Shown here piece after piece: positions 1 through 11,800 of a stretch of DNA of 64,000 nucleotides. The position numbers were made by a program, and so were the translations under genes. Numbering within the stretch: position 1 is the stretch's first letter; each line of letters begins with the position of its first letter. Source of the stretch: Acanthaster planci (lineage: Eukaryota > Echinodermata > Asteroidea > Valvatida > Acanthasteridae); contig NW_019091366.1 of assembly GCF_001949145.1 (NCBI RefSeq), positions 2,365,006 through 2,429,005 on the forward strand, read 5' to 3'. The notes beneath the pieces were generated by a model. The model searched no databases. It saw only the letters and a list, made by a program, of their open reading frames with translations, and was not told where the DNA came from.

Positions 1-3000
1 TGTCCCAAGACTGGTGCGTACGTGTAAATATTTACTTAGAAATACATGTAGTAACTTATTTGAATTTGTTATGGGTGAAGTTATATTTTGAAAGTTGAAA
101 TGGATAATGGACCAAAAGGGGCGCAATAGGGCCAGGGGGGGCACCCCATACAAAAAGCACTCACGTAAACAAAGTGTGACATAAGTTGCATGTACATGAT
201 TTCAACTCCAAAATTCGTTATGGTAAAATGAGTTTATCATCAGAAGAGGGTAACATTTTGGTGAATACTTCTCAATGAACTGTTACATTCTGCATAGAAA
301 AGGCCCCTGGAGTGTGAATGAAGGCATGTCTGAATCCACTGGCTAGGGCTTAAGAGTTACACATGTACACCTTGTGGGAAATGGTTGAAGCGGCTAGCCA
401 CTGGCTGCCATGGAGGCTTTGCATATACTACCACAGCCATAACTTTCAGTCGGTGTGGCTGGCTCTTTGGCACTGGTCACCGTGGCGTGGTGAAACTTTT
501 GTATTTGAACCGGGTCAAGGGAACATTTTGCCTTTGCTTTGTCCCCCAATCTAGTATTCCATTTGAAATTATGACACCTGTCAAAATGTGAAATTGAATT
601 ACTGAAGTAAATCACTGAATTAATTGTTCATTATTGCTTTCATTAGTGATTGCAATATTGGGTGTCACAAATGAGAAATAAAGGTATGGAACATAACCAT
701 ATTGTATGGGCAAATATTTATATATACACCTGACAGTTGCATGTGGTGTTGTCAAAATTAATGTTTATTTACAGAAAAACGAATAACAATAGGATTTTTT
801 TTCTGAATTCATGACTGTACATTTTTGTGTTTATTCTATACAGAACAATTTTCCCTTCCGTTTACACGGATATGTATCACACTCAATTCAAATACTACAA
901 AAGTACAAGTGCACCGCGATCTTGGAGTGGTAAATATGACAACTCTGAACAGGGCTGAAATTGAAATCCTGAATAAATAAAGACAAAACTTAGTGTTAAA
1001 CCTGGCATTCGGCACAAATATAGTAAATAGCATGCAAATTTTGCATATAATATCTACAACAATAATGATGCAACCGTGAAAGATTCACACCTTCACTTAA
1101 ATATCTAGGCTGCCGTACACCTACACGTCCATGTAAAAAGCAGGGAAAACATTCCCTAAGGCAACTCATAGACACAACTTTGGACAAAACCATTTCCACT
1201 CACTGACAGGGTAAGTAATGTATTGATGCAAAGTACTAACACACTTATGTGACTACCATTAAATTACTGGCGATACCCAGTAGTGTGCTGTAGAATAAAT
1301 TATGAATAAAAATGCATGTACATGTAGTTATATTTCCCAGAAATATCTGCAGTATCAAACTATAAATAAATAGAGTAATTAATTTGATGGATAAATATAG
1401 AACACAAGTGAGAGGTTTAAATTTCATGACAAAAATATTTCAATGAGATAACACGAGACGCAGATAATTTTAAGTGTCACTGTAAGTGGTAAAATGAGGT
1501 TTCTCAACACCTTTGCATAAAAATCTGACAATACGCTGGTGAGGACATCCTGAAAGCAGGTCACATTGTTACAGTCTTCCTGAATTCTGGACAACTATTA
1601 ACATACAGCAATCATCGATTCCTTTTATCCAAACAGGAGGGTGTTTTCGTCAGCTGAAGTTACCCCATCAATTATCATTTCATCCTGTGCAGTGGTCTCA
1701 AAGTTGAAACGTCTGCTTCATGTTGCAGCCAGTAATCTGCTTTGAGCAGAAGTACCCTCTCCTGAACCCCAGCAGTCCCAAGTCCTCCAATTTCAATACG
1801 ATTTTTACATACAACCTTGGGGGTGGGGTTGATTGAAAAGAGCTACTTCGGTCGGAAGTGTTCATTTTGTTGGTGCACATGCGACCATGACGCCTGCATT
1901 TCCTAGTCGTTCATGAACCAGCTAAGTTCAGTTCCAACCAAAGGAGCTTCCATAGCTGTGAAAACTGCGACCTCTCTCGGTCTAACTTGAGGCTCATTGT
2001 GCAAATGTACTTACCTTGAGAAAATTACATGTCTTTACTGAAGGATCTAAATCATATCATGCATAATGAGCATGACTCAAAAGCAATGCTAAAAATAGAC
2101 GGCTCACAATGCTGTTGAAATATTTAAGTTAATCAATATCACTGACATATTTTCACTTAAATCACTCCATTTTTCCATCTTGCTAATAAACAGAATTGTG
2201 ACCCGGAACTGGAACTTCAATGCTTTATCACATTTTACACACAATTTGACACCATCTATGAAACACTGACTTCACAAAAACTTTAAAATATGCCAGATGG
2301 ATACAATTTATGCAAATGATGCTCTAAAAAACAATATATGAGGTAACCTTGGCAAGACACAATGCTGCAAATGCATCACACACATTGACATAACTAGTTG
2401 CACTGCAAAATGCCATTTCTTGTAGCAAATGCAACTGTTCAACTGAAAAGACTTTAAATTAATTCTTAAGTCAAAACCTGAGAAATTTTTAAAAAGCACT
2501 TCGCAATCTTTTTAAAAAAAGTTTCCTAGCATGTATAATTTGAAAACAACCACTGTGTGCATAAAGCATGTGTGTTTTTCAGAGATAACTTCATTCTTAC
2601 AAAGTCTGTACTTAGAGGCTGGACATTTTGAATTTCATCTGTAAAATTTTCAGCCTCCAACCGGTCCTTCCCACAGAAACAGTTAAAAGAGATAGGGAAA
2701 GTTTGCTTCGGTTCATTAAAAGTCTAGGTTGGAGGAATAGAGGAAAATAAGACAGTGATTCATCTGTGATTGAAATCTATAAGATTAACGTTAAGGCTGA
2801 ATGACCATCATTTAAAATTCTACGCTAAAAGTTACTGAATCAAGTTTTCTATTTACATGTTTAAGAGTCTATAAATATGGAACATGTAGCTATAAAAACA
2901 GACGGAAAAATACTTTAAATTTTTGAATACCTCAAAAAATACTTTGTGCCAAAGATGAGTACACTCTAATGAAATATTAGTGTCATTTTACAAAGGGTAG

Positions 3001-3062
3001 CTCAATTCATTTCTATTTGATATCATGTGTGGCTAAATGCATTGTCGTTAAAAGGTTGAATT
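1..3062. other. Non-coding stretch left of INPP5F
   Basis: No open frame here looks like a gene: all are under about 75 codons, none shows a recognisable domain, and they are not flanked by a consistent set of splice sites. The sequence is AT-rich with scattered TACATGTA words. A motif at 321-353 (AAGGCATGTCTGAATCCACT and following bases) is a diverged relative of the MITE end at 3063-3095. The stretch is intergenic or belongs to a gene outside the window. Confidence 0.6.
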
Positions 3063-3063
3063 A

Positions 3064-3184
3064 GGCCACGTCTGAATTACTTGGCTAAAGCCTACTGTTA
3101 CGCACGAGTCTATAGCAGTGGCTGCAGCCAGTTCCCATAGAGTCGCGTGTAATTTGAAGCGGCAGCCGAGTGATTCGGACACGG
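3064..3184. mobile_element. Short MITE-like foldback element
   Basis: The left end (GGCCACGTCTGAATTACTTG) and the right end read on the other strand (CCGTGTCCGAATCACTCGGC) are similar inverted ends about 120 bases apart. Related ends occur at 321-353 and 3655-3688, which share the core TCTGAATCACTGGCT with a following GGCTTAA. There is no coding capacity, so it would be a non-autonomous DNA element. The alignment is imperfect and the borders are approximate. Confidence 0.4.
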
Positions 3185-3404
3185 ACTTGGTGAAACATCC
3201 TGTTTCGTGAACTCTTCACTGTAATTCAAACGGGCAAGGGTGATGGAACAGGAAATAAGAAAGTGGAATGGGACATGTCTCAGGGTGAAAAACTTCAATC
3301 ATTGTTATACATACATATTATTCTTCCAACCATTAACAGCGTCACATGAAACGGCAAAACACACGTCTTAAAGATCCATTTGTTTAGCTACATGCAGAGC
3401 TACA

Positions 3405-3920
3405 GACTCAAGTCACTTGATTGGATTCAAGTACTTATTTTTGTGACTCTTGACTTTACTTGTGACTATCAGTTTTGGACTTGTGACTTGACTTGGACTT
3501 GCACATTATGACTCGTTATCAACAAAAATCAGAAACTTAATCAAACCCATGAATGTTTTAAATTTGGCCTATCAACTTACGCCTTGCGTTTCTTAAAATA
3601 ATCAGCGTATGACTTCGCTCGGCTCACAACTCCTTCTTTGGTCTTGTCTGCCCAAGGCCACATCTGAATCACTGGCTGTGGCTTAAAATCACACATCCAT
3701 GACTAAACTTGCACTTGGACAAAAAGACTCATGACTTGCCGGTATTTGGACGAAATTGACTTGTGACTTGATTTGACTAGACCTGTGATTAAATGACTCG
3801 TGACTTGACTTGTGACTGGACAAAATGACTTGTGACTGGACCAAATGACTTGTGACTTGACTTGTGACTGGACCAAATGACTTGTGACTTGGCTTTAATA
3901 GACTTACAAAAATTGACTTC
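3405..3920. repeat. Degenerate GACTTGTGACTTGACT repeat
   Basis: The stretch is built from irregular copies of short words such as GACTTGTGACT, TTGACTTG and GGACCAAATGACTTGTGAC, densest at 3405-3535 and 3700-3915, with about 160 bases of less repetitive sequence between (including the MITE-like end at 3655-3688). The period varies, so this is a cryptically simple minisatellite rather than a clean array. It lies downstream of the INPP5F 3' end. Confidence 0.8.
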
Positions 3921-4255
3921 CTGCACCTCTGGCCGAATAAAGTCTATTTCTATCATTTCAGTTTAATTTTTGGCTATATCCAGTTCATTGTTTTATTAAG
4001 TAATATTTGTAATTTCCTTTACATTAGGATAACACTAGACCTACGTTCCTAGTTAGATGGACAAACTAATGTAAACCAGTTTATACTACTAAGACCTGCG
4101 TAGTCTGTGACAGTTTACCTGCAGTTTACTGGTCGATATGGATAACCAGAGTAACTAGAACCACTAATCCTTTTTTATGTTCCTGAAACAGTTATAAATT
4201 AAGTTTCATTGTGACCTTGTTATGTACATTTAACATCTCAGCTGACTCGGGCAAC

Positions 4256-4261
4256 TTTATT
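4256..4261 (-). terminator. Candidate INPP5F poly(A) signal
   Basis: TTTATT on the plus strand reads AATAAA on the minus strand, about 160 bases past the INPP5F stop codon at 4421-4423. It is the first canonical signal met downstream and would give a short 3' UTR. Another AATAAA on the same strand lies further on near 3993. No transcript evidence is available. Confidence 0.5.
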
Positions 4262-4420
4262 CAACTTTACTAAATTTATACAAATTACTATAACTTACAC
4301 TGCTGGAACCTGGTGTCACATGAAATTTGAACACCATAAAAATCTGGTCTCTATATGGACTCCCAGCATGGTACTGTCACTGAGCCTAAATTACATGGGG
4401 TTGGATTACAAACAACATCG

Positions 4421-5897
4421 CTACAGCTGGAGAAACCTGGTTCGGCAATTCTGTGACCTCATCTGCATTTCCATTAGCATCTTAGCCTTACGTTGGCTAG
4501 CTCGGATGCTGCTTGCTCGGGTAAAGTTCATATTCAAGTTGATGTTGCGGAAGGGGTTTTTGAATTTGCGCTGGGTCTGTTCCTCTTCCTTGGTCTGTGC
4601 CGTGTTATCGACATCCGCTGCTTTCTCCATCTCTTGGTTCCCCTTGCCTGCAAGAAGGTCAGCTAAGGAATTCTCACTGTGAGATTTGTGAGGAGATTTT
4701 GTGACCAGAGATCGGGGAGCTGTCTTCAAGTCTCGTAGATCAATTGGCAGGACTTCAGGAAGAGGATTCATTGTGACCAAAATTTCATCATTATCGTTGG
4801 CAAGCTCTGAGACTTGTAGCTCAGGTTTGAAGAGAGGAGACCCTGACCTTTGACCTTCATAGTCTATTGATGCTTCATCTTCAGCAAGTGTGTTACCACT
4901 TCGCCCATTTTCTGAAAAACTACGAGAGTCAACTGGTAAATGATCATGAAATTCCGGAATCCTGTGTTGAAGACTTTCTGATATTTTCCCTTCGTCAGCC
5001 GTTTCATGGTTCATGCTATCTTGTAATCTTTGATCATGAAGACTTAAGGCTTCTGATTTTGAATCAATGCCTGTTTTATGATCAGGCAGGTGACTGTCTG
5101 ATAGTTCTGACATCCCGTCTTGGTTTGTGACACCATCCTCACTTGATACTTTGTCTACTTGCTTTGCCTGGTCCAGAATCCTGTCATTATCATAGTCTAG
5201 TTTCAAGTCTGCATCTTTGCATTCCACCAACCCATCTGGATTGGACTTGTCTGGATCCACGATCCTATCATCATAGGCTGCGTGACCTTTGGAATGCTTC
5301 TTCCGTGGTGTGATGTGTCTTCTCTTGAAGCTACGTTGATTGCGGCAGGGATCTGTGGCAAGTTCCCCACAGGTTGGCAACATGATATCGCCGTCGTTTA
5401 GCATGATGGGATCATCAGGATTCTCCTGTGGATAGTTGGGAATATTCCCGCCAAGAATCTCCAAACAGTCACCGATGCTCAAGGCATCATAAGATGTATC
5501 TGTTGATGAGGAGTAGGGACTATCGTCAAAATCATCATAGGTGTCAACATCATTTCTATCACAATCAATTCGGACGCTCCCGTCTTCTTCTGTGGCATCA
5601 CTGTCAGTGCTCTTCTGGTAGATGAGTGTATGTGGTACATTCCCCAAGTTCTTCTTTTTATTTCTAGCTCGCTGGATTAGGTTCAGGTTGGTCACCTTGT
5701 TGCTCACGCTCTGTAGGTAGCGGGAGACAGCCGCTGTCCGAGGGCCAGGTCTAGAGGCAGGTCGTCGTGGCTGTCTGTCCCGAGGCTCACTATGTTTCTT
5801 GATGACCATCTCGGGGACAAACTTGTCTTGGAGCCACATGGTTAAACGTTTTTGGGAGGTGAGTTTGATTAACTCCTGGGGCACTTTCCTTGCTTTC
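4421..5897 (-). CDS. INPP5F: INPP5F terminal exon, disordered acidic tail
   Basis: One exon of 492 codons including the stop encodes about 40% of the protein. It starts RKARKVPQELIKL, continues through a basic Arg/Pro-rich stretch and a long Asp/Ser/Glu-rich region with no folded domain, and ends in a short conserved tail (CRTRFLQL; human ends CQTRIIQI). The internal region is hard to align with vertebrates, as expected for a fast-evolving disordered tail. The exon accounts for most of the extra length over the human protein. Confidence 0.93.
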
Positions 5898-8800
5898 CTA
5901 TAAAAAAAATACAACACACCAATCCAACAAATATGTAGACTTGATGCCAAAACAAAAGCTTGGACTTAAACTTACAATGGTGAACTGGTGGATTGCCATG
6001 GACATTAGCTTTTGTTTTCAACAAAAATGATCCCTTAAGATAAAACAGGTTACCACAATGTGTATTCCTAAACAGCAGTTGTCCAGGCTGTAAATAATAT
6101 TTACTGACTGGTTATGAGTTGGCATCAAAATAATTTGGGGATATCTTAGAAAGCTTTCAAATATTTCTTCTCTGAATTGAACATTCTTAATTCTGGGATG
6201 CAATCATGACAGAGACATATGACTGACCTTTCCATTTTGTCCTCAATGACCTTTAACCCCAGGGTGTTTGATGATCTGGCACGAGCAAATGCTTCAATCA
6301 CATTGTGTAAAATATCTGTAAATCAATCAAAGTATCGTGTCAGTTAGATATGCAAATAAGTATTTAGTACAAGGAGGAAATTTCTCTTTAGTTCTTTAAT
6401 TTTGTGACATCGACAGACAAGAGCAATAAAGCAAGGAACTCTATTTAAAGCTGAAGCATAACAGTGGAGAATGGTTCCTATCAAAAATATGGCTCCCTCA
6501 TGAAATGAGGACAGAAACCTTTTGAACCAAGCTTTAAAATGATGAGATTTTCAATAACAGAATTCTTATGAAACATGAAAGAACTTGTTCGGCCTCCAGC
6601 AACAAATGACAATGAACTTAAGGAGGTTAGCCTGCACTGTTACAGTGGGGCAAAAACCATGTGAGGGAAAGGGGGGGGGGTTGGTCCATTGCTTACCATC
6701 TGACTCATGCTTGTTGCGTCCAGGAAGCACTTTCAAGGTGTGGAAGTAATCACCATCTCCACAGAAGGAGTGATACACACGGATGCATTTGTCTTTGGTG
6801 TTACTGAAGAAAGCCGCAGCAGATCCTGCAGGTGGAATCAAACCAGGGACCATAAAATGGCAACTCCACTAGTATGACCCAAACACCACTAAGCCATTAA
6901 CTCATCATTCAAAGCTGTCGCCTCGTTAGACTCTCTGAAGGATTTTTTTACAAACTGGTTGAATGAAATACTCAGACTGCCCACCAACACTCTAATTCCA
7001 AGGAGTATAAATGCAACTCTATTACTGGTGTATAACACTCAAATTGTTGACGGAAACCAAGTTTCATACCTATTCCTATAGCTTCCATGTCTTCAATGTT
7101 AATCCTCTCATATTGTGTAATTTTCTCTGCCTCATCATCATAGCTGAAAGACATTGCAAAAAAAGATATCAGTGTCGCATTTAAGTCTATCACAAGTCCC
7201 TTCACAGGACCAGCTATAAGTAACAGGGTGAACAATGACAAAGGAATGCTTTTGTCACAGCTCATTTGAATAGCTTGTGAATTGGCTTAAGGCTGAATGA
7301 CTTGTGATGGACTTAAGGGGGACTAGTAGTGGACTCAACACTGATTGACATGATGTTCAGTATTGAAATGGTTCAACTTCTCCAATGGTGTTTTAATGGA
7401 TTAACTTCTGTTTGAGCCTTTATTGACATATGGTGGGGTACTCACTTTGCGATGTAATAAGCTTTCTCTGTGATGAGTAGAATGACATCACGATCTTCTT
7501 CATCAGACTCCTCGGGATCTCTGTCAAGGAATTGAAGACACGATAGTGAACAAGATGCAGATTTCTATGAAATGTCAACATGCTGAGAAGGTGGAGCATT
7601 ATTCTCCTCACATATTAAGTTCAAGACAGGCAAGGGAATCAAGGCAGTGTGTCTTGCTGTAAAGGATGATGTCCAGTTAGTTTGTCCATAAATGTGCGGC
7701 TTATAGGTTCATGTAGCTTCAGATAATGCCCAACTGTAATGTTTCAGGCAAGGGTAGAGACAAACAGACAGACTGACCAACCAAAACTCAATCCTTACAT
7801 AGGATCACAGTTTATGAGCACCCAGCCTCCAATATAATGTTTCACTTCGTGTTTAGGGACAAGTAGCTTCAGGCAATGCTGTGTCAACTGGGTGATGTTT
7901 TCCTCCTTAACGTTGCTCCAGACTTCTTCAGCTGCTTCTTCATCGCTCACTTTCTGCTCAGTGATGACAGAGAGATCTTCTAAAACCTCCTCATTGCCAA
8001 GCATCAGATCTGAGAAGAGCAAGAAGAATGGAAGAGGTCAGTGTAAAAAACTACTAATGGTCAACAAGGCTGTCTCGAAAAGAGGAGAGATGCAGACTCA
8101 TTTGTTTCTAGACATTTCCTGTAAAGTGATAATTCTAATTTCATGTGACAATACAAGCGTTGAATAAATTATAAATTTTCAGAAAAAGTTTCTGAATTTT
8201 TGTTTTACAAAATTTTAGGTCCTCTCAAATAAATGACTTTCTGGAGAATCCTTTTAACCCCTCCAGCATCCATTTCATTTTTGAGTAACAAACCATCCGT
8301 TGACTCACCGATTGTAACTTGTTTATATGCATCTTTAAACTGATTCTGCAGATAACGGTTAGCTGAATGGTAACCGTCCCTCATCATGCCGGTAAATTTC
8401 CTCTCTCCAGTCCGAGTGTAGTCACCTTTTAGCGCTGCGGTGCCAGCGTACTGACGGCTGATGATATCCCCATTGCTGGCCCACATGTCCTGATATGTTT
8501 GTTTGACGGTTGGGGGTAATCGCTGGTCTGGTAGGAGAATGCCTAGCTTACGAAGCTGGAGACAAGTAACATCAAAGAGAACAGAATGGACTTCATATAC
8601 ATTTTGATTTTTACCAAGAGTTTGCAGCATTTACCCCAACTTCCTCTCTGCATTTTTTGCCAAAATACTTCCCATATCCTCCACTATGCAGAAATCCTGT
8701 GGTATATGAACTATACCCAAACTTTCTAAGGGGTATCAAATGCAAATTAACGCAATAGTGACAGGGCATTGCTTCCTTCAATCCTACAAACCTCTTCCAA

Positions 8801-11800
8801 ACTTTGTAGTTGCTTTTGATAGAATAACCAAGCGAAATCTTTGGTGATTTACCTGCATACTCAGCACAGCTCTAGCAAGTGCTGTCTGGACAACATTAGT
8901 TCTATCTAAGCAATCCATACAGTTGACTCTGAACACACTACGCTGCTCAAGTATCACACCTTGTCCGTCGATCCTGAAAAATGAAAAAATAAAAAAAGAC
9001 CAAAATCTTGGGTCAGGAATAACCATCCAAAAGAATGTATCTGTTGTCTGTATTTTGCTTGTGTGCCCATGGCTGCATTATAAACTTTGTATTTGCTAGT
9101 TTTCAGAAACGGCTCCTGGTGTGTTCTTCTCTTCACAGAGATTCAATCAGATTCAACAATTCTGATCTTCAAATACTAGTTACCTTTGAAACCTAACCTT
9201 CCTAACACTTCTGTCTGTAGAACTTTGGATGCAAAAATGTTGAACAGAAAGTTTGAGTGAATTAAACTCACCAACAAAATCTCATATCTTTGATGATGTC
9301 CCTTATACTATCGATGAGAACAGACACATTCTCAAACTTCAACCCACGACTACATGAAGACAGAAAAAGGAATTATAATTACCCAGTTAGCAATATAAAG
9401 ATCAAACAAACAAATCCCACTTTTTTCCAGCATTTCAAGAATTCTGAAAATGTATGAGGTTTATCTTGAAGTATAAGCTTCACTTTCCGCTTACCAATAA
9501 TCATGAAAGTCAAATGTTACATAGGTCAGCAAGGGACTGTCCAACAACAAAACCTAGAGAGGAAAAAAAAATTCCTGATATCAGAGATGGGATAAATGAC
9601 ACAGAAACTGAATGTCATGTTTCTTTGCTAATTAAAGTTGCAGTACTTGCAAGTACTTCAACTTCGTCTTTATCTGGAGTTAGTTGCATGGGACCAGTAT
9701 CAAGATATTTATTACCTTTAAAGCAAAGACTAAAGATGACATCATTCCGTTATCTAATCCTACCTGTTTCATGAAAGCCTGGCCAATGATGTCTTCTCGT
9801 CCCACCTGCTCCACTAAATTGATGATGACAACCCGCCTGTAGAGGGCGGTCTGCTCCTCAAAATGTGCCTCGCAGGCAGGACGGGTTTCATCCTCATCTT
9901 TGAAGGGAAAAGAAACAAAAGATCAAATCGAAAGAAACAAAAAGTGAAATAAATGAATTTCAAAAGAGATTCTGAATGGACAACATAAAAAGCAATGTTG
10001 TAACCAAGTTTAACAGATTTGGACGTTTCAAAAATCCTGAGTCTGTGCAAAATGACCACAAAAAAGCTTTCAGAAAAGATATGAAGGATCTTCACAATTT
10101 ATCAGGTGTTAAGACACTTTGCAACGATACAGGTGCAACAAAGCAAGAGTTACGGGGTCTCATGTCAGATCGACAACAATGGCAATGCATCTGGGGTGTG
10201 TACGACCGGAAGAAAACTTTCAGACGATATGATCGATGACGATGATGAGGTGTTATAAGTATCCCCTGTTATTGTTACAGATTAACCAAATCTTTTGAGT
10301 GAAGTTTAAATGTACACCAAAACTCAAAAAACTGCTCCAGCAACCCAAGACCCCATTTATCAAGATGAATTTATCAGATTAATCTGCAACATTCAACCAT
10401 TATTTAAAAAAAAAAAAGGCTGATTAATTAAGAAAAGCCTTTACCTTTCTCTAGCCTTGGGGGTGGTTTGTACTTAATCCCTGGCTGAGTAAAAAAGACA
10501 GGCATGGAGCCACGAACTTGGACAAAGGACACAGAGTGTTCCCGTGTCTGGATGATTTGTTCCGTCTCCACGTAATTAGCACAAGCACCTGTGCCATCAA
10601 TACCTCGCCTTCTGTATCGAGTCCCTAGGGGAAAAAACAACAATGGATGAGAAAATAGCAATCACGTAAAGAGAGATTGATGTTTTCATGAAATGAGATT
10701 GATGGAAAATGTCAAGACTGGTAGAAACTATGTTTGGCTGAAATTGAGAGAAATTGGACATAGCCTGAGTCTCTGAGGGCATCAAACAGAAACATATTCC
10801 TAAAGAGTTTAATATAATGGATATCAGTTTCCTAGTGCTGACAATAAAATATGTGTACATTCTCACTAATGGGTTACCTTTCAAATTTTTTCATCTCCTC
10901 CAAAATAAAAAAGTAAAATATGCCCCTTCCCCGATAAGAAGCTATGCCCCTTCCCNNNNNNNNNNNNNNNNNNNNNNNNNNNNNNNNNNNNNNNNNNNNN
11001 NNNNNNNNNNNNNNNNNNNNNNNNNNNNNNNNNNNNNNNNNNNNNNNNNNNNNNNNNNNNNNNNNNNNNNNNNNNNNNNNNNNNNNNNNNNNNNNNNNNN
11101 NNNNNNNNNNNNNNNNNNNNNNNNNNNNNNNNNNNNNNNNNNNNNNNNNNNNNNNNNNNNNNNNNNNNNNNNNNNNNNNNNNNNNNNNNNNNNNNNNNNN
11201 NNNNNNNNNNNNNNNNNNNNNNNNNNNNNNNNNNNNNNNNNNNNNNNNNNNNNNNNNNNNNNNNNNNNNNNNNNNNNNNNNNNNNNNNNNNNNNNNNNNN
11301 NNNNNNNNNNNNNNNNNNNNNNNNNNNNNNNNNNNNNNNNNNNNTTCATACCTGCCCTGTGTTTGCTCCGTCTTGAAATGAGGATAAGCTTGAATTCTGA
11401 CAATTCCTCCGGTGTCCAGCTGGAACTTAATCCATTCTCATCTTCTTCCTCAAAAATCATCTTACAGGCTCTGATGCTGACGTAACCCTGGATGATAGGA
11501 ACCGTCCAATGACCAGCTAAATCCTTGTCCTGTTTCCATGGAAACCAAGAGTTAGAAAAAGTTTTGCTATTAAAGCAATGTTCGTGGAAAGCACCTGCAT
11601 TTGGATCAAGAGACAACAAACTGCAAATTGAATATTCATTTATACAAATGCAAATAGGAGAAGCGTGAGCGAAGTCTTTGAATTTGTCTCATATCATTCT
11701 TAGAAATTCCCAAACAGTCTTCAAGTCTTTAACTATTTCTTACCTGGTTGTTAACTTTGCAAACCAAATTCTAAAATTCTGATATTTCCACTTGTTTCCT

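Noticed and set aside
4320-4682. 120-codon plus-strand frame overlapping the INPP5F last exon
   Set aside because: Antisense shadow of a real exon; no independent support.
10817-11619. Long frames across the N run on both strands
   Set aside because: The length comes from undefined bases. Only the INPP5F exon at 11352-11529 is real.
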